Of a stretch of 64,000 nucleotides of DNA, positions 12,674 to 24,596 are shown in pieces. The notes beneath the pieces are model-generated. The model worked only from the letters and a program-made list of their open reading frames with translations. It was not told where the DNA came from and searched no databases. This DNA is from Humulus lupulus. Taxonomy: Eukaryota > Streptophyta > Magnoliopsida > Rosales > Cannabaceae. The position numbers were made by a program, and so were the translations under genes. Location of the stretch: the NCBI RefSeq assembly GCF_963169125.1, contig NC_084793.1:39148578-39212577 (forward strand), read 5' to 3'. The first letter of the stretch is position 1. The number at the start of each line of letters is the position of its first letter.

Positions 12674-14157
12674 TGATAACTCTATATTTTAGAGATATTA
12701 ATTGAGCTTTTGGACTTAAAAATTTAAGTAGAATAGAGTGTTTGTGTTATTATTGTGTGGTTTTAGGCATTTTGTCTTTTAACTTTGTGTATTTTGTTTT
12801 AATTAATGATAACTCTTGTGGAAAATAATGAGATTATGTTCTAAAAATGTGGTATCTATTTTGAAGGAATAAAGAGAGGGTGCTTAGAAAGTTTAGTGAA
12901 GCATGTGCAAGGAAATCATTTTGGACCTGAAATTCTGGCACTTTGTTGTAACATCAGTCAACTTTGCTGCAACAAAGTGTGGGCAGCCAGCAGCATAAAG
13001 TTTGCACACTTGGCATGTGATTAAATGAGATGGAGAGACTTGAATAGTGGGAATATGAGGTGGAAAGCAGCTGAAAAAGTCTGAAAAGGGGAGTGGTCCC
13101 CACGTGTAGAGGGAGAAAGAGAGGGTTCATACCCTTTTTGAGCCAACAAAAGATACCATCTTCTCCAAGAAAAAAACAACCCAGCCGCCCAACACCATTG
13201 AAGGAGTTTTTCTGCATTGTTTGAGAGCTGAAACATCAAGAAAGAAGAGGGAAAAACCTAGGAGGAGGAAGCTAGAAGAAGAAGAAGAGTTAGACGACAA
13301 AGAATAGAAGATTTCTATCATTTCGACTTGTCTTTCTAAACTCTCTTTTCCTATAATTTTATTTTTCTCATCTTGAACTTTCGAGATAATGTTGAATATA
13401 TGTTGGTGATTTGGGTATTTTGACTATTGGCTAATTTGATGTGTGTTAGGGATATTGATGAACCCTAATTTGTAATCAACCCCAAAGTGTTGAATGCTTT
13501 ATGCAATTTTTCTCTTGTTCATTTGAGCTATATTTATTGTGCAAACTCTTGCTTGAGAATGATAAACTTAGGTGAGAAACAAGCTAGTTTTAATTCCGGA
13601 AGGGTTAGAATTAGTGGAAATGCTTGATTGATGCATGTTGATAATTTTGTTATTGATTAGTGGATAACTTAGGGATATTTTATTCACCTTGCAAACTTGA
13701 AGGATTGATGCTTAAAATTATGTTCTTGAAATTAAATTTAACATAGGATTATGTGAATTTAATTGATGGAACTTTAACATGAGCATTTGGAAAAAAGACA
13801 TGTGCATTAAATTGGAAATCCTAGTTACAAGAGAACTTTGCTATAAACTTTGTTGCAACATCAGGGGCAAAAGTACAAATTAGGGGGATTTGATATGCCT
13901 AACTTTTATCATAATATTAATCACAATTTGTCATTTTCTAGCTTTAGTATTCAATACCTATTTTCATTCTCTTGTTTAGTTTTTTTAGTTCAATTAATTA
14001 AGTCATCAAAAAAAAAATTATTGTACCCCAAATTGTTTGGGGTTGATTTTTACAATATTTGTTTGGCAATCCTTATAGAGACAATAAAAATTACTTTCAA
14101 TTTATTACTTGTTTGACGATTGTGTACACTTGCACACACTTAGGAAAATTTGCAACA
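12674..14157 (+). mobile_element. 5' LTR of Athila-like element B
   Basis: 1,484 bp, TGATAACTCTA to TTTGCAACA. Flanks are CTCAC on the left (12669-12673) and ATCAC on the right of the element (22984-22988), a 4/5 match read as a mutated target duplication. A 10-bp inverted repeat CACTTTGTTG/CAACAAAGTG (12939-12948, 12970-12979) lies in the first third. The LTR carries about 280 bp near its 3' end (roughly 13845-14130) that the 3' LTR lacks. Confidence 0.92.
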
Positions 14158-14163
14158 AGTTTT

Positions 14164-14181
14164 TGGCGCCGTTGCAGGGGA
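14164..14181 (+). other. Primer binding site, tRNA-Asp type
   Basis: TGGCGCCGTTGCAGGGGA, 6 bp after the LTR end. It differs at one position (C to A) from the tRNA-Asp-type site of the element at 1733-1750. Confidence 0.85.
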
Positions 14182-14288
14182 TTACTTAAAGTCAATTATT
14201 GTAAAGTTAATTATCTTGCAATTTAGTTTAATTTTTCTTTTGTGCTAACTTGGGCAATTCTTGTCAAAAATTCAGGTTTACATAGTGT

Positions 14289-17190
14289 GTGAGCGAGAAT
14301 CAAGACCCTGAACTACTTCCCATTGATCCAGAAATTGAGCGTATATTTAGAAGAAGGCGAAAGATACAAAAATCAAAAAGGGAAGTAGTAGTGATGGATG
14401 TTGAGCAATGGGAACAACAAGGAGCCGCTCAGAGGGCAGCAAATCTATCAGGAGTCGTTCATGTTCCACCAGTAAATCCCGCAGGAGCTGCTCCAGATCG
14501 AGTAGCTCAAGGGGGAGTACCTGCCAATAATGGTCAAAATGCAATTATTGTGGCTGATGACAAAGATAGTGCTATGAGGCAATATTCTCTCCCCCTCTTC
14601 AATGAGCTCAATTCGGGCATCATCAGACGATAAATTCAGGAAGCACAGTTTGAATTGAAGCCAGTCATGTTCCAGATGCTTATAACTGTGGGCCAGTTTA
14701 GTGGGATGCCAACAGAGGATCTTCACCTTCACCTTCGCTTGTTCATTGAAGTGAGTGACTCTTTCAAGCTGCCCAGAGTGACAGAGGATGCACTGAGACT
14801 AAATTTGTTCCCATACTCCTTGAGAGACAAAGCCAGAGCTTGGTTGAACTCTTTGCCATCTGATTCTGTGTGTACTTGGCAAGAGTTGGCTGAGCGGTTT
14901 TTGATGAAGTATTTTCCTCCCACTAAAAATGCCAAGCTCTGCAATGAGATTACTTTATTTCAACAACTTGATGAAGAATCTTTATATGAGGCATGGGAGT
15001 AGTTTAATGAGTTGTTGCGTAAATGCCATCACCATGGCATTCCTCATTGCATCTAGATGGAGACCTTCTATAACGGTCTCAACGCTCATACTAGAATGGT
15101 GGTTGATGCTTCAGCAAACGGGGCTCTTCTTGCTAAGTCCTATAATGAGGCATATGAAATCCTTGAGAGAATATCCAACAACAACTATTAGTGGCCCACT
15201 TCTAGATTGTCTACAGGTAAAAATGTGGCTGGTATTCATGATGTAGATGCCATCACTTCTTTGGCAGCCCAAGTGTCTTCTATTTCTAATATGCTCAAGA
15301 CAATGAATATGGGGATGAATTAATCAATAGGGCAGCCTATGGGGGCACAAATGGGGCAAATGGATAGCATTTCTTGTGTGTATTGTGGTGAGGGTCATAC
15401 TTTTGACAACTGTCCTTCCAATCCAGCAGTTGTGTGTTACATGGGGAACCAAAATATGAATAGTCCTTATTCTAATTCCTACAACCCATCATGGAGGCAA
15501 CATCCCAATTTTTCATGGAGTAATCAAGGAGCTAGCCCTAGCAATCCTTCTATGCCTCTAAGACCAAATTTTCCACTGGGTTACCCCCCACAAGCACCAC
15601 AACAAATGCCACAACAACAACAAGCAATGCAATCTAATTCTCTTGAGAACATGTTGAAGAAATATATAGTGAAGAATGAAGCCATGATTCAAAGCCAAGC
15701 AACTTCATTGAGGAACTTAGAAAACCAAGTTGGGAAACTAGCTAATGAGATTAGAAATAGACCCCATGATACACTGCCAAGTGATACCCAGAATCTAAGG
15801 AATGTGGGCAAGGAACATTGTAAAGCCGTCACTTTGAGGATTGGGAAAGAGTTGGAAAAGGACAAGACAAATTCTGGGCATGAGGGTGAGCCATCTTCAA
15901 TACAAATAAATGAGGAAATCCAAAAAGATGCTGAACTTCCTAGTGCACAAAAATCTGCCTCTGCCCAGAATGTTGCAGGGATGCCGCAGCATTGTCACCC
16001 AGAAATTTCAATTTCAAAGCAGCCACCCTCATTTCCTCAACGTTTTCAGAAGCAAAAGTTGGATTCTCAATTTAAAAAGTTCCTATACATTTTGAGGCAG
16101 CTACATATTAACATTCCCCTTGTCGAAGCCCTAGAGCAAAGGCCTAACTATGTGAAGTTCATGAAAGACATCCTTAAAAAGAAGAAAAGATTGGGGGAAT
16201 TTGAGACAGTGGCTCTTACCAAGGAATGTAGCTCATTCTTGCAAAACAAGCTGCCATTGAAGATGAAAGATCCTGGGAGTTTCACCATTCCATGCACCAT
16301 TGGTAATTCTTATTGTGGCATGGCATTATGTGACTTGGGTTCCAATATAAATTTGATGCCTATGTCTGTGTATAGACAATTGGGGATTGGTGAAGTCCGA
16401 CCTACCATGGTGACTCTACAGCTTGCAGATAGATCTCTTGCTTATCCAGATGGGAAGATTGAGGATGTCTTGGTAAAAGTTAATAAGTTCATTTTTCCAG
16501 CTAATTTCATTGTGTTGGATTATGAGGCAGACAGGGAGATACCAATCATTCTAAGGAGGCCTTTTCTCGCTACTGGTAGAACTTTGATTGACATGCAAAA
16601 TGGTGAACTTACTATGAGGGTTCAAGATGAGCAGGTGACTTTCAATGTTTTAAAGGCTATGAGATTTCCAGATGAGGTCGAAGAGTGTTCTATTGTTTCG
16701 GTGGTAGATTCTTTAGCCTCAAAGGAGTTAGAAAATAATTTTGATGATCCTCTAGAGAGACTCTTGATGTTTGATTCACATGTAGAGGATGAGGATGAAT
16801 ACTTGGCTTGGATAGAATCTAGTTCACAAGGATTGCATAAAAGAAAGCATTTTGAATCTTTGGAGCTTTCTTCGAAGTCTTTCACAACCCCTAAACCATT
16901 AGTGGAAGAGCCTCCAGAGTTGGAATTAAAAGCGTTACCCTCACACTTGAGATATGCCTATTTGGGTAAGTCTTCTACCTTACCTGTGATTGTTTCAGCT
17001 GAGTTAAGTATGGAACAAAAAGAAAAGTTGCTTAATGTATTGAGGAAGTTCAAGAATGCTATTGGGTGGACCATTGTAGACATAAAGGGTATTAGTTCTT
17101 CTCTATGCATGCATAAGATTCTGTTAGAAAACAATGAAAAATGGTCTATTGAAGGGCAAAGAAGGCTAAATCCTATCATGAAAGAAGTGG
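14289..17190 (+). pseudogene. Athila-like gag and protease
   Basis: One continuous frame with no frameshift, but broken by stops at about 14631, 15000, 15054, 15186 and 15321. It opens with GTG where ATG is expected. Order: acidic N-terminus; capsid (LRLFPYSLRDKARAWLNSLP, then WQELAERFLMKYFPP); zinc knuckle CVYCGEGHTFDNC (CX2CX3HX4C) at about 15380; an N/P/Q-rich linker; retropepsin-like protease around 16320 (CDLGSNINLMP; DLGS in place of the usual DTGS/DSGS) ending IPIILRRPFL; then the linker into reverse transcriptase. The frame is lost near 17190, where an A run is one base short. Gag forms the capsid and the protease cuts the polyprotein. Confidence 0.9.
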
Positions 17191-18421
17191 TGAAAAGGAG
17201 ATTATCAAGTGGCTTGATGCGGGTATTATTTATCCCATCTCTGACAGCTCATGGGTCAGTCCTATCTAGTGTGTGCCAAAGAAAGGTGGGATTACAACAG
17301 TGGAGAGTGAAGACAATGAGCTGATACCTACTAGAACCGTGACAGGGTGGAGAATTTGCATGGACTACAGAAAACTGAACAAGGCCACTAGAAATGATCA
17401 CTTCCCTCTTCCCTTCATTGATCAGATGTTAGACAGACTAACAGGTAGAGAGTACAATTGTTTTCTAGATGGATACTCTGGTTACAATCAGATTCCAATC
17501 GCTCCAAAGGATCAACACAAGACAACTTTCACTTGTCCCTATGGTACTTTCGCATTTCGAAGGATGCCTTTTGGTCTATGTAACGCTCCTGCCACATTTC
17601 AGAGATGTATGATGGCTATTTTCACTGACATGGTGGAGTAGTTTCTAGAGGTATTCATGGATGACTTCTCTGTTTTCGGTGATTCATATGACGATTGCTT
17701 GAGCAACTGGGCCAAGGTTCTGCAAAGATGTGAAGAAACAAACCTTATTCTTAATTGGGAAAAATGTCATTTTATGGTTAAGGAAGGTATTGTTTTGGGC
17801 CAGAAGATATCAAGGCAAGGAATTGAAGTTGGCCGGGCTAAGATTGAAGTTATTGAGAAGCTACCTCCTCCTACTTCAGTGAAGCATATTAAAAGCTTTC
17901 TTGGGCATGTCGGGTTCTATAGGCGATTCATAAAAGATTTCTCCAAGGTCTCTAAGCCTCTTTGCAACTTATTGGAGAAAGAGGCGCCATTCCACTTTGA
18001 TGAAGCATGTTTGAAAGCTTTTGAAGATTTGAAAGAGAAATTGATTTCAGTACCAATTATTGTAGCTCTAGATTGGGACTTGCCTTTTGAATTAATGTGT
18101 GACGCTAGTGACTATGCAGTGGGAGTTGTTATGGGGCAGTGAAGAAACAAGATATTTCACTCCATTTATTATGCTAGTCGTACTTTGACAGGTGCTCAAC
18201 TTAATTATACAATGACAGAAAAGTAACTCTTGGCTATTGTCTTTGCCTTTGACAAGTTTCAGGCTTATTTGGTGGGCACCAAGGTGATAGTATACACATT
18301 TCACTCTGCTATAAAGTACTTGATTGAGAAAAAGTATGCCAAGCCTCGTTTAATTAGATGGGTGCTTCTGCTTCAAGAGTTTGATGTGGAAATTCAAGAT
18401 AGAAAATGAGTTGAGAATCAA
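17190..18421 (+). pseudogene. Athila-like reverse transcriptase and RNase H
   Basis: Continues pol in a shifted frame. Landmarks: PKKGG, WRICMDYRKLNKATRNDHFPLPF, FLDGYSGYNQI, FRRMPFGLCNAPATFQ, and the catalytic FMDDF (about 17654), then the RNase H start MCDASDYAVG (about 18097) with IYYASRTL and the HSAIKYL block. In-frame stops near 17266, 17639, 18140, 18223 and 18407 make it inactive. These enzymes would copy element RNA to DNA in virus-like particles. Confidence 0.9.
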
Positions 18422-19809
18422 ATGGCGGATCATTTGTCAAGAGTGGAAGGTGAAAAAGGATCCAATGTTCTAGTGCCCATCAAAGAGACATTTCTGGATG
18501 AGCAATTGTTTGAGGTCAACCAATCTCATGTTGTTCCTTGGTTTGTAGATTTCGTTAATTACTTGGCTAGGGGAATATTGCCTCCAGAGTTAACAAGCCA
18601 ACAAAAGAAGAAGTTTTTGCATGACGTGAAGCACTATTTTTGGGAGGAGCCTTATTTGTTCAAGCAATGTGTCGATCAAATGATTAGAAGGTGTGAAGCT
18701 GAGCAAGAAATGGAGGACATTTTACGCCATTGCCACTCTTCACCTTGTGGAGGGCACTTTGGTGGAAATCGTACCGCATCCAAGGTACTTCAATGTGGTT
18801 TCTTTTGGCCTTCATTGTTTAAGGATGCTCACGCTTTTGTGACGAAATGTGATAGATGCCAAAGGGTGGGAAATATTTCTAGAAAGAACGAGATGCCCTT
18901 GACTAATATCCTTGAGGTTGAACTCTTTGATGTGTGGGGAATAGATTTTATGGGCCCATTTCCTCCATTTTATGGCAATATGTACATCTTAGTAGCTATG
19001 GACTATGTTTCAAAATGGGTAGAAGCAGCTGCCTATCCCACCAATGAATCTAAAGTGGTTATGCGATTCTTGCTCAAGCATGTATTCACTTGTTTTGGCA
19101 CTCCAAGGGCAATCATAAGTGATGAAGGTACTCATTTTGTGAATAAGATGCTAGCAGGATTGTTAGCTAAGTATGATGCGAGGCACAAAATAGCTACTGG
19201 TTATCACCCTCAAACAAATGGGCAAGCAGAGTTATTAAGGGAATTCTTGAGAAAGTGGTGAACCCAACCTGCGAGGATTGGTCCAAGAGATTAGATGATG
19301 CATTATGGGCCTATAGAACCGCCTTCAAGACACCATTGGGGATGTCACCTTACCGTTTGGTGTTTGGTAAAGCTTGCCACCTACCAGTAGAGCTGGAGCA
19401 CCGTGCATATTGGGCCCTTGAAACACTTAACATGGATTTGAAACTTGTAGGAGAAAAGAGAATGTTGAAGTTAAATGAATTAGAAGAGATGCGCTTATTC
19501 TCTTATGAAAATGACAAACTTTATAAGGAGAAAACAAAAAGGTAGCACGGCAAGCATATTTAGCCAAGGGTGTTCGAAGAAGGCCAACGAGTTTTGCTCT
19601 TTAACTCGCGTTTGAAAATATTCCCAGGCAAGCTCATGTCAAGATGGTCGGGCCCATTCTTGGTGGTTAAGTTGTATCCTTATGGAGCGGTGGAATTGCG
19701 TGAAGAAGGCTCCGGAAGGGAATTCAAGGTTAATGGCCAAAGGATCAAGCATTATTGGGGAGGTGAGGTTGAGCGAAACAAGTGCTCAATCTCTTTGGAG
19801 GATCCTTGA
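18422..19809 (+). pseudogene. Athila-like integrase
   Basis: Starts at ADHLSRVEG, the usual RNase H/integrase linker. HHCC zinc region: CHSSPCGGHFGGNRT with CDRCQR. Catalytic core: DVWGIDFMGPF (first Asp), AIISDEGTHF (second Asp), and the Glu in NGQAE. About 13-16 bp appear deleted near 19230, shifting the frame; the C-terminal part resumes at 19255 with [15 protein letters not shown] and RWSGPF. Stops near 19543 and 19561. No chromodomain was seen, consistent with Athila. Confidence 0.9.
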
Positions 19810-21775
19810 AGAATATGTAAAAACTTGGGTTACTGTGGAACTTTGAGATTTAATTGTAGAGCAACCCAAGTTTTATATAGATGTATATTATATATATATG
19901 AAGAACAAATTGATTGAAAAAAAAAAGTAAAAAAAAAAAGAGAAGAAAAGAAATATATGAAAAAGAAAGGAAAAAAAATATGTATATAATACATTTCTTT
20001 GGGACTTTGAATTTTGATGGTTTAATGTGTTTATGGTTGCAGGAAAAATGGAATTAGAAAGGGGTTGCAAAGTTTGGGTGATGTAACATCAAATTTAGCT
20101 TGCTCTCTGACTTGTTGTTGCTGCAACAAAGTTTCATGATGTTACAACATCAAATTTAGCTTGCTCTCTGACTTACTGTTGTTGCAGCAAAGTTCTATGA
20201 TGTTACAACAAAGTTGTTAAAACACAAAGAAGAGTAAAATTTGGGCCAAAATCTCATGTCCAAAGCCCTAGTCTATTTTTGAAACCCTAAGTTCATCATC
20301 TTCCCCTTCCCTTTTTCTCTGTAATGGAATCAATTCTTGTAATAGTTGTGTTTCAGTGTGGAATGGCTTGATGATAAAATGTCAGAAAACAAAATTGCAT
20401 CATTTTTAACTCTTGTATATGAGCGAGCCTTTAGTACTTAAAGTTTTTGGTGCTAATTCAACCACAGTGAGAATGTGTCCCAATTAAGTGTGCATAGTTT
20501 GACCATGAAATATCTCACTCTGGATTAAACTAAGTATTCATGAAGGTTTAAGTTTTTAGAATTGGCTTGATAATTAGCTTGAGGCGAAATCCTAGGAGGC
20601 TTAGTGATTTAGAGAGGATTTAGGAAATTTTCTTGGACCGTTTGAGCTTTTTGTGCCTACCTTGAAATTACTATCCGTAGTGACCCAACTTTGAGCTTAT
20701 TGGCCTATTTTGTTCACATAACCTCGACTTGATAGCCAATCCCACTTTTGAATATCCCATTTTTATTTCTCACCAAACCTTAAACCTAGTTTGTCTTGGA
20801 TATCATTTGAGTTAAGTTTGGGGGGAAGTGAAGAAAGGGTATCTTGGCTATTTGTGGGTGTTCATATTTGTTAATTAATGCACTTATATGCTCAAATTTG
20901 TTAAGTGTGTTTATATTTTATTATTTCCAATGTTTTATTTTTAGTTTATTGCTTTTAAGCTGCCTCATTTTTATTATTACAAAAAAAAATTAATATATAT
21001 GAAAAAAAAGAGAAAAAAAAAGAAGAAAAGAAAATAGATATATATATATATATATATATTAATAGTTAAGTGTAAATAAACAAGCTTGTAGTTGACTTGT
21101 AATCATATTTGAGCATATAAATGTGGTGTGCATAGAAGAGGGAATTGAGTGTTATTGAGTAAGTCGGGGGGAGTGAGTTCACTTGTAAGGGATAGAGGAT
21201 AATGCATTCATTAGGTCCAAGGCAAGCTAGGTTTTAAGGCTGTAGCCTACAAAACTTACCTTAATCCATGCACTTAGTCTAGCCTACATTACAACCATGT
21301 AAAGACCTATTGATTTAAATCACTTTGTCAACTACATTAAGTGGAGAGGGATTATTGAGTTCAACATATGAAATCATAAATTAAACCTTAGGATTGTTGC
21401 TTAGCTAGTCTATGGGAGAGAGGTTGATTGGGAAGAGCTATTTGTGCACTAATTGGGGTCATATTGAAAGCTTGGTTGGGTTAGCATCTTAATACTTGAG
21501 GAACTTGACTTGCATATACACTTGAGTTATCTTTTGAATCCCTGATTTGAGAATTCTATTCCCACTTTGATATGATCATTTCCAAATTGATTCCTAGTGT
21601 TGTTTTATTTTGAGTCTTTATGTTGTCGGTTGTGTCTGTTATAGTTGTATGGTGTGTTATGTCTTCTTAAATTGTTATTTTGTGTGTGTGTCTTGTGTTG
21701 AGTTGGATTTCTTTGTTTCTTTTCTTTTCTTTTAGAGTCATCACTCGAGGCGAGCAATGAATTAAGTTTGGGGTG
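19810..21775 (+). other. Non-coding 3' region of Athila-like element B
   Basis: About 2 kb between integrase and the 3' LTR. In Athila this position often carries an envelope-like frame; none is visible here. It holds A-rich tracts (19915-19980, 20980-21060, the latter with (TA)n), a 2 x 61-bp tandem duplication at 20086-20207, and repeated TTGTTGCAGCAA/TTGTAACATCA words also found in the LTRs. It ends in the polypurine-like AAGTTTGGGGTG (about 21764-21775) next to the 3' LTR. Confidence 0.75.
20086..20207 (+). repeat. 2 x 61-bp tandem duplication
   Basis: Two near-identical units, each starting ACATCAAATTTAGCTTGCTC. Each ends in a TTGTTGC-rich stretch and GATGTTACA. Confidence 0.9.
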
Positions 21776-22983
21776 TGATAACTCTATATTTTAGAGTTAT
21801 TAATTGAGCTTTTGGACTTAAAAATTTAAGTGAAATAGAGTGTTTGTGTTATTATTGTGGTGTTTTATTCATTTTGTCTTTTAACTTTGTTTGTGTATTT
21901 TGTTTTAATTAATGATAACTCTTGTGAAAAATAATGAGATTATGTTCTAAAAATGTGGTATCTATTTTGAAGGAATAAAGAGAGGGTGCTTAGAAAGCTT
22001 AGTGAAATATGTGCAAGGAAATCATTTTGGACCTGAAATTCTGGCACTTTGTTGTAACATCAGTCAACTTTGCTGCAACAAAGTGTGGGCAGCCAGCAGC
22101 ATAAAGTTTGCACACTTGACATGTGATTAAATGAGGTGGAGAGACTTGAATAGTGGGAATATGAGGTGGAAAGCAGCTGGAAATTTCTGAAAAGGGGAGT
22201 GGTCCCCACGTGTAGAGGAAGAAAGAGAGGGTTTATACTCTTTTTGAGCCAACAAAAAATTTCATCTTCTCCAAGAAAAAAACAACCCAGCCGCCCAACA
22301 CCATTGAAGGAGTTTTTCTGCATTATTTTGAGAGCTGAAACATCAAGAAAGAAGAGGGAAAAACCTAGGAGGAGGAAGCTAGAAGAAGAAGAAGAAGAGT
22401 TAGAAGAAAAAGAATAGAAGATTTCTATCATTTTGGCTTGTCTTTCTAAACTCTCTTTTCTTATAATTTTATTTTTCTCGTCTTGAACTTTTGAGATAAT
22501 GTTGAATATATGTAGCAGTGATTTGGGTATTTTGACTATGGGCTAATTTGATGTGTGTTAGGGATATTGATGAACTCTAATTTGTAATCAACCCCAAAGT
22601 GTTGAATGCTTTATGCAATTTTTCTCTTGTTCATTTGAGCTATATTTATTATGCAAACTCTTGCTTGAGAATGATCAACTTAGGTGAGAAACATGCTAGT
22701 TTTAATTTCGGAAGGGTTAGAATTAATGGAAATGCTTGATTGATGCATGTTGATAATTTTGTTATTGATTAGTGGATAACTTAGGGATATTTTATTCACC
22801 TTGCAAACTTGAAGGATTGATACTTAAAATTATGTTATTGAAATTAAATTTAACATAGGAGTATGTGAATTTAATTGATTGAATTTTAACATGAACATTT
22901 TGAAAAATGACATGTGCATTAAATTGGAAATCCTAGTTACAAGAGAATTTTGCTATTGCACACACTTAGGAAAATTCGCAACA
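21776..22983 (+). mobile_element. 3' LTR of Athila-like element B
   Basis: 1,208 bp, TGATAACTCTA to TTCGCAACA; colinear with the 5' LTR except that about 280 bp near the 3' end is missing. It keeps the intact terminal inverted repeat ATAACTCTA/TAGAGTTAT (one base mutated in the 5' copy) and the 10-bp inverted repeat at 22045-22054 and 22076-22085. Confidence 0.92.
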
Positions 22984-23477
22984 ATCACATGTTATAACCT
23001 CATTTTTACAAAATTTTCTAATCATTTTAGAGAATGAGATATTTTAGCTCATCCTTTGGAATGCTATAAAACACCACTTAAAATTTAGTTATCTAACCAA
23101 TTGGATTATGTGGCTCGATATATGTGCATTCCTAAATTTTAGTAATTAACTTGTTGGTTTGTATTATTCTCAAATAAAGATAAAAAAAGATAAAAACAAA
23201 AAAAAACAAAAAGAAGATGAAAAAAATTAGTGTTTTTTTTATGTTTAATTTTTTCATCACTTTTTTCTCTCTCTTTATTATTATGATCAATATATTTATC
23301 CTCGATATTTCACATTATATATTTTAAGAATCATTCAAAATATATTTAAATAATTAGAAAGTCTATAATGTAGACTTGGTTAAATATAGAAATTTACTTG
23401 GTTAATTTTAGAAAATTTTCAGTGCTAGAGTAGTCATTTTTAAGGCATTTACAATGTAATTAGTTACAATGTAATTA
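22984..23477. other. AT-rich spacer, no gene seen
   Basis: No coding or RNA feature supported. It ends in a 15-bp tandem repeat ACAATGTAATTAGTT (23451-23465 and 23466-23480). Confidence 0.6.
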
Positions 23478-23589
23478 GTTTTGGGGCTATTGGTCTGTTT
23501 TAATTTCGGTCTTGTAGTGCTTTGCAGAGTGCTTGTACAGTTTGTTTGTTCAATGAAGCTCTTCCTTCTTGATAAACAAAAAAAAAAGT
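23478..23589 (+). mobile_element. LINE-like 3' tail with oligo(A)
   Basis: About 110 bp ending in A10. The text (TGTAGTGCTTTGCAGAGTGC, then TTCAATGAAGCTCTTCC) is of the kind found at the 3' ends of plant LINEs, from family knowledge. AATGTAATT occurs just before it (about 23468) and just after the A tail (about 23596), consistent with a short target duplication. No coding part remains: a severely 5'-truncated insertion. Confidence 0.5.
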
Positions 23590-24596
23590 CTGTAATGTAA
23601 TTTAACCAAAATAAATTTTAAAAATTTAATAGCTATTTAAAATTATAATTTTTTTTAAAATTCAATAGTAACAAACAAAGATAAATCATCTCAAGTAGTG
23701 TATTGATTTCGAAAAAGAAGAAAAACTATAGATAATAACTGATGATTTTTTTAATATAATAATCGATGTTTTGGAATCTGATTTTTTTAGTATCACTTTC
23801 AAAACAATTTTCAAACTTAAGCTTTCAATTTTTTTTTTTTTTTTTTTGAGAAAAGCTTTCAATCTTAAGCACTTAACTTATACTCATAATTTAAGTGACG
23901 TGATTAATTACGTGAGAATATGAAAGTGTTGAAAAAAGAAAATAAGGTCAATACCTTAGATTTCTTTTTTAATTTCACCAATTGTTTCGAAGACACGTTA
24001 TTTTCTCCTTAATTTATACTCAGATTACTTGTGCACTAAACAAATGACTTTAAAAAAAAAAAAAAAAAACATTTATTATTTTATTATTTCTTCTATATAA
24101 AAAATATGTTGATAACGAAAATTCTTAGTTTTAACGGTGTTTTTATTTTTTTTCAGTTAACTTTAACGGAATATTTTTATATTTAACAAAATATTCTTAT
24201 ATATAACTGGGGATTGTAAACATGATTTAAATTTAAATAAAATTAAATAAATTAATAATTAAATAAATTCAAATAAGATATTTTAAAGATATTTTATAAT
24301 AATAATTATTTTACTGTCTACACATATATAGAAATTATTGATATAAATATTTATATATATTGTATTATATATATATCATGTAGCCATGTAAATATATATA
24401 TCTATGTGTTTAGATGTCATATATATAGAGATTATTGATATAAATATTTATATATACTATATAACTATAATTCATTCTATTATATATATTTTAAGAAAAA
24501 CAGTAAACCAATTTTTATTAAAATTATAGACAATGTTTACAAGTTTAAAACTAATCAAACGAGCAATGCACGTTGCTTCTACCTAATAAAGAAAAA
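23590..24596. other. AT-rich spacer, no gene seen
   Basis: Poly(T) at about 23829-23847, poly(A) at 24052-24069, and TA-rich runs at 24320-24500. No supported gene. Confidence 0.6.

Noticed and set aside
12954..13321. Minus-strand frames in the Athila-like 5' LTR, repeated at 22060-22431
   Set aside because: Present in both LTRs only because the LTRs are copies; low-complexity Ser/Phe-rich and antisense to the LTR.
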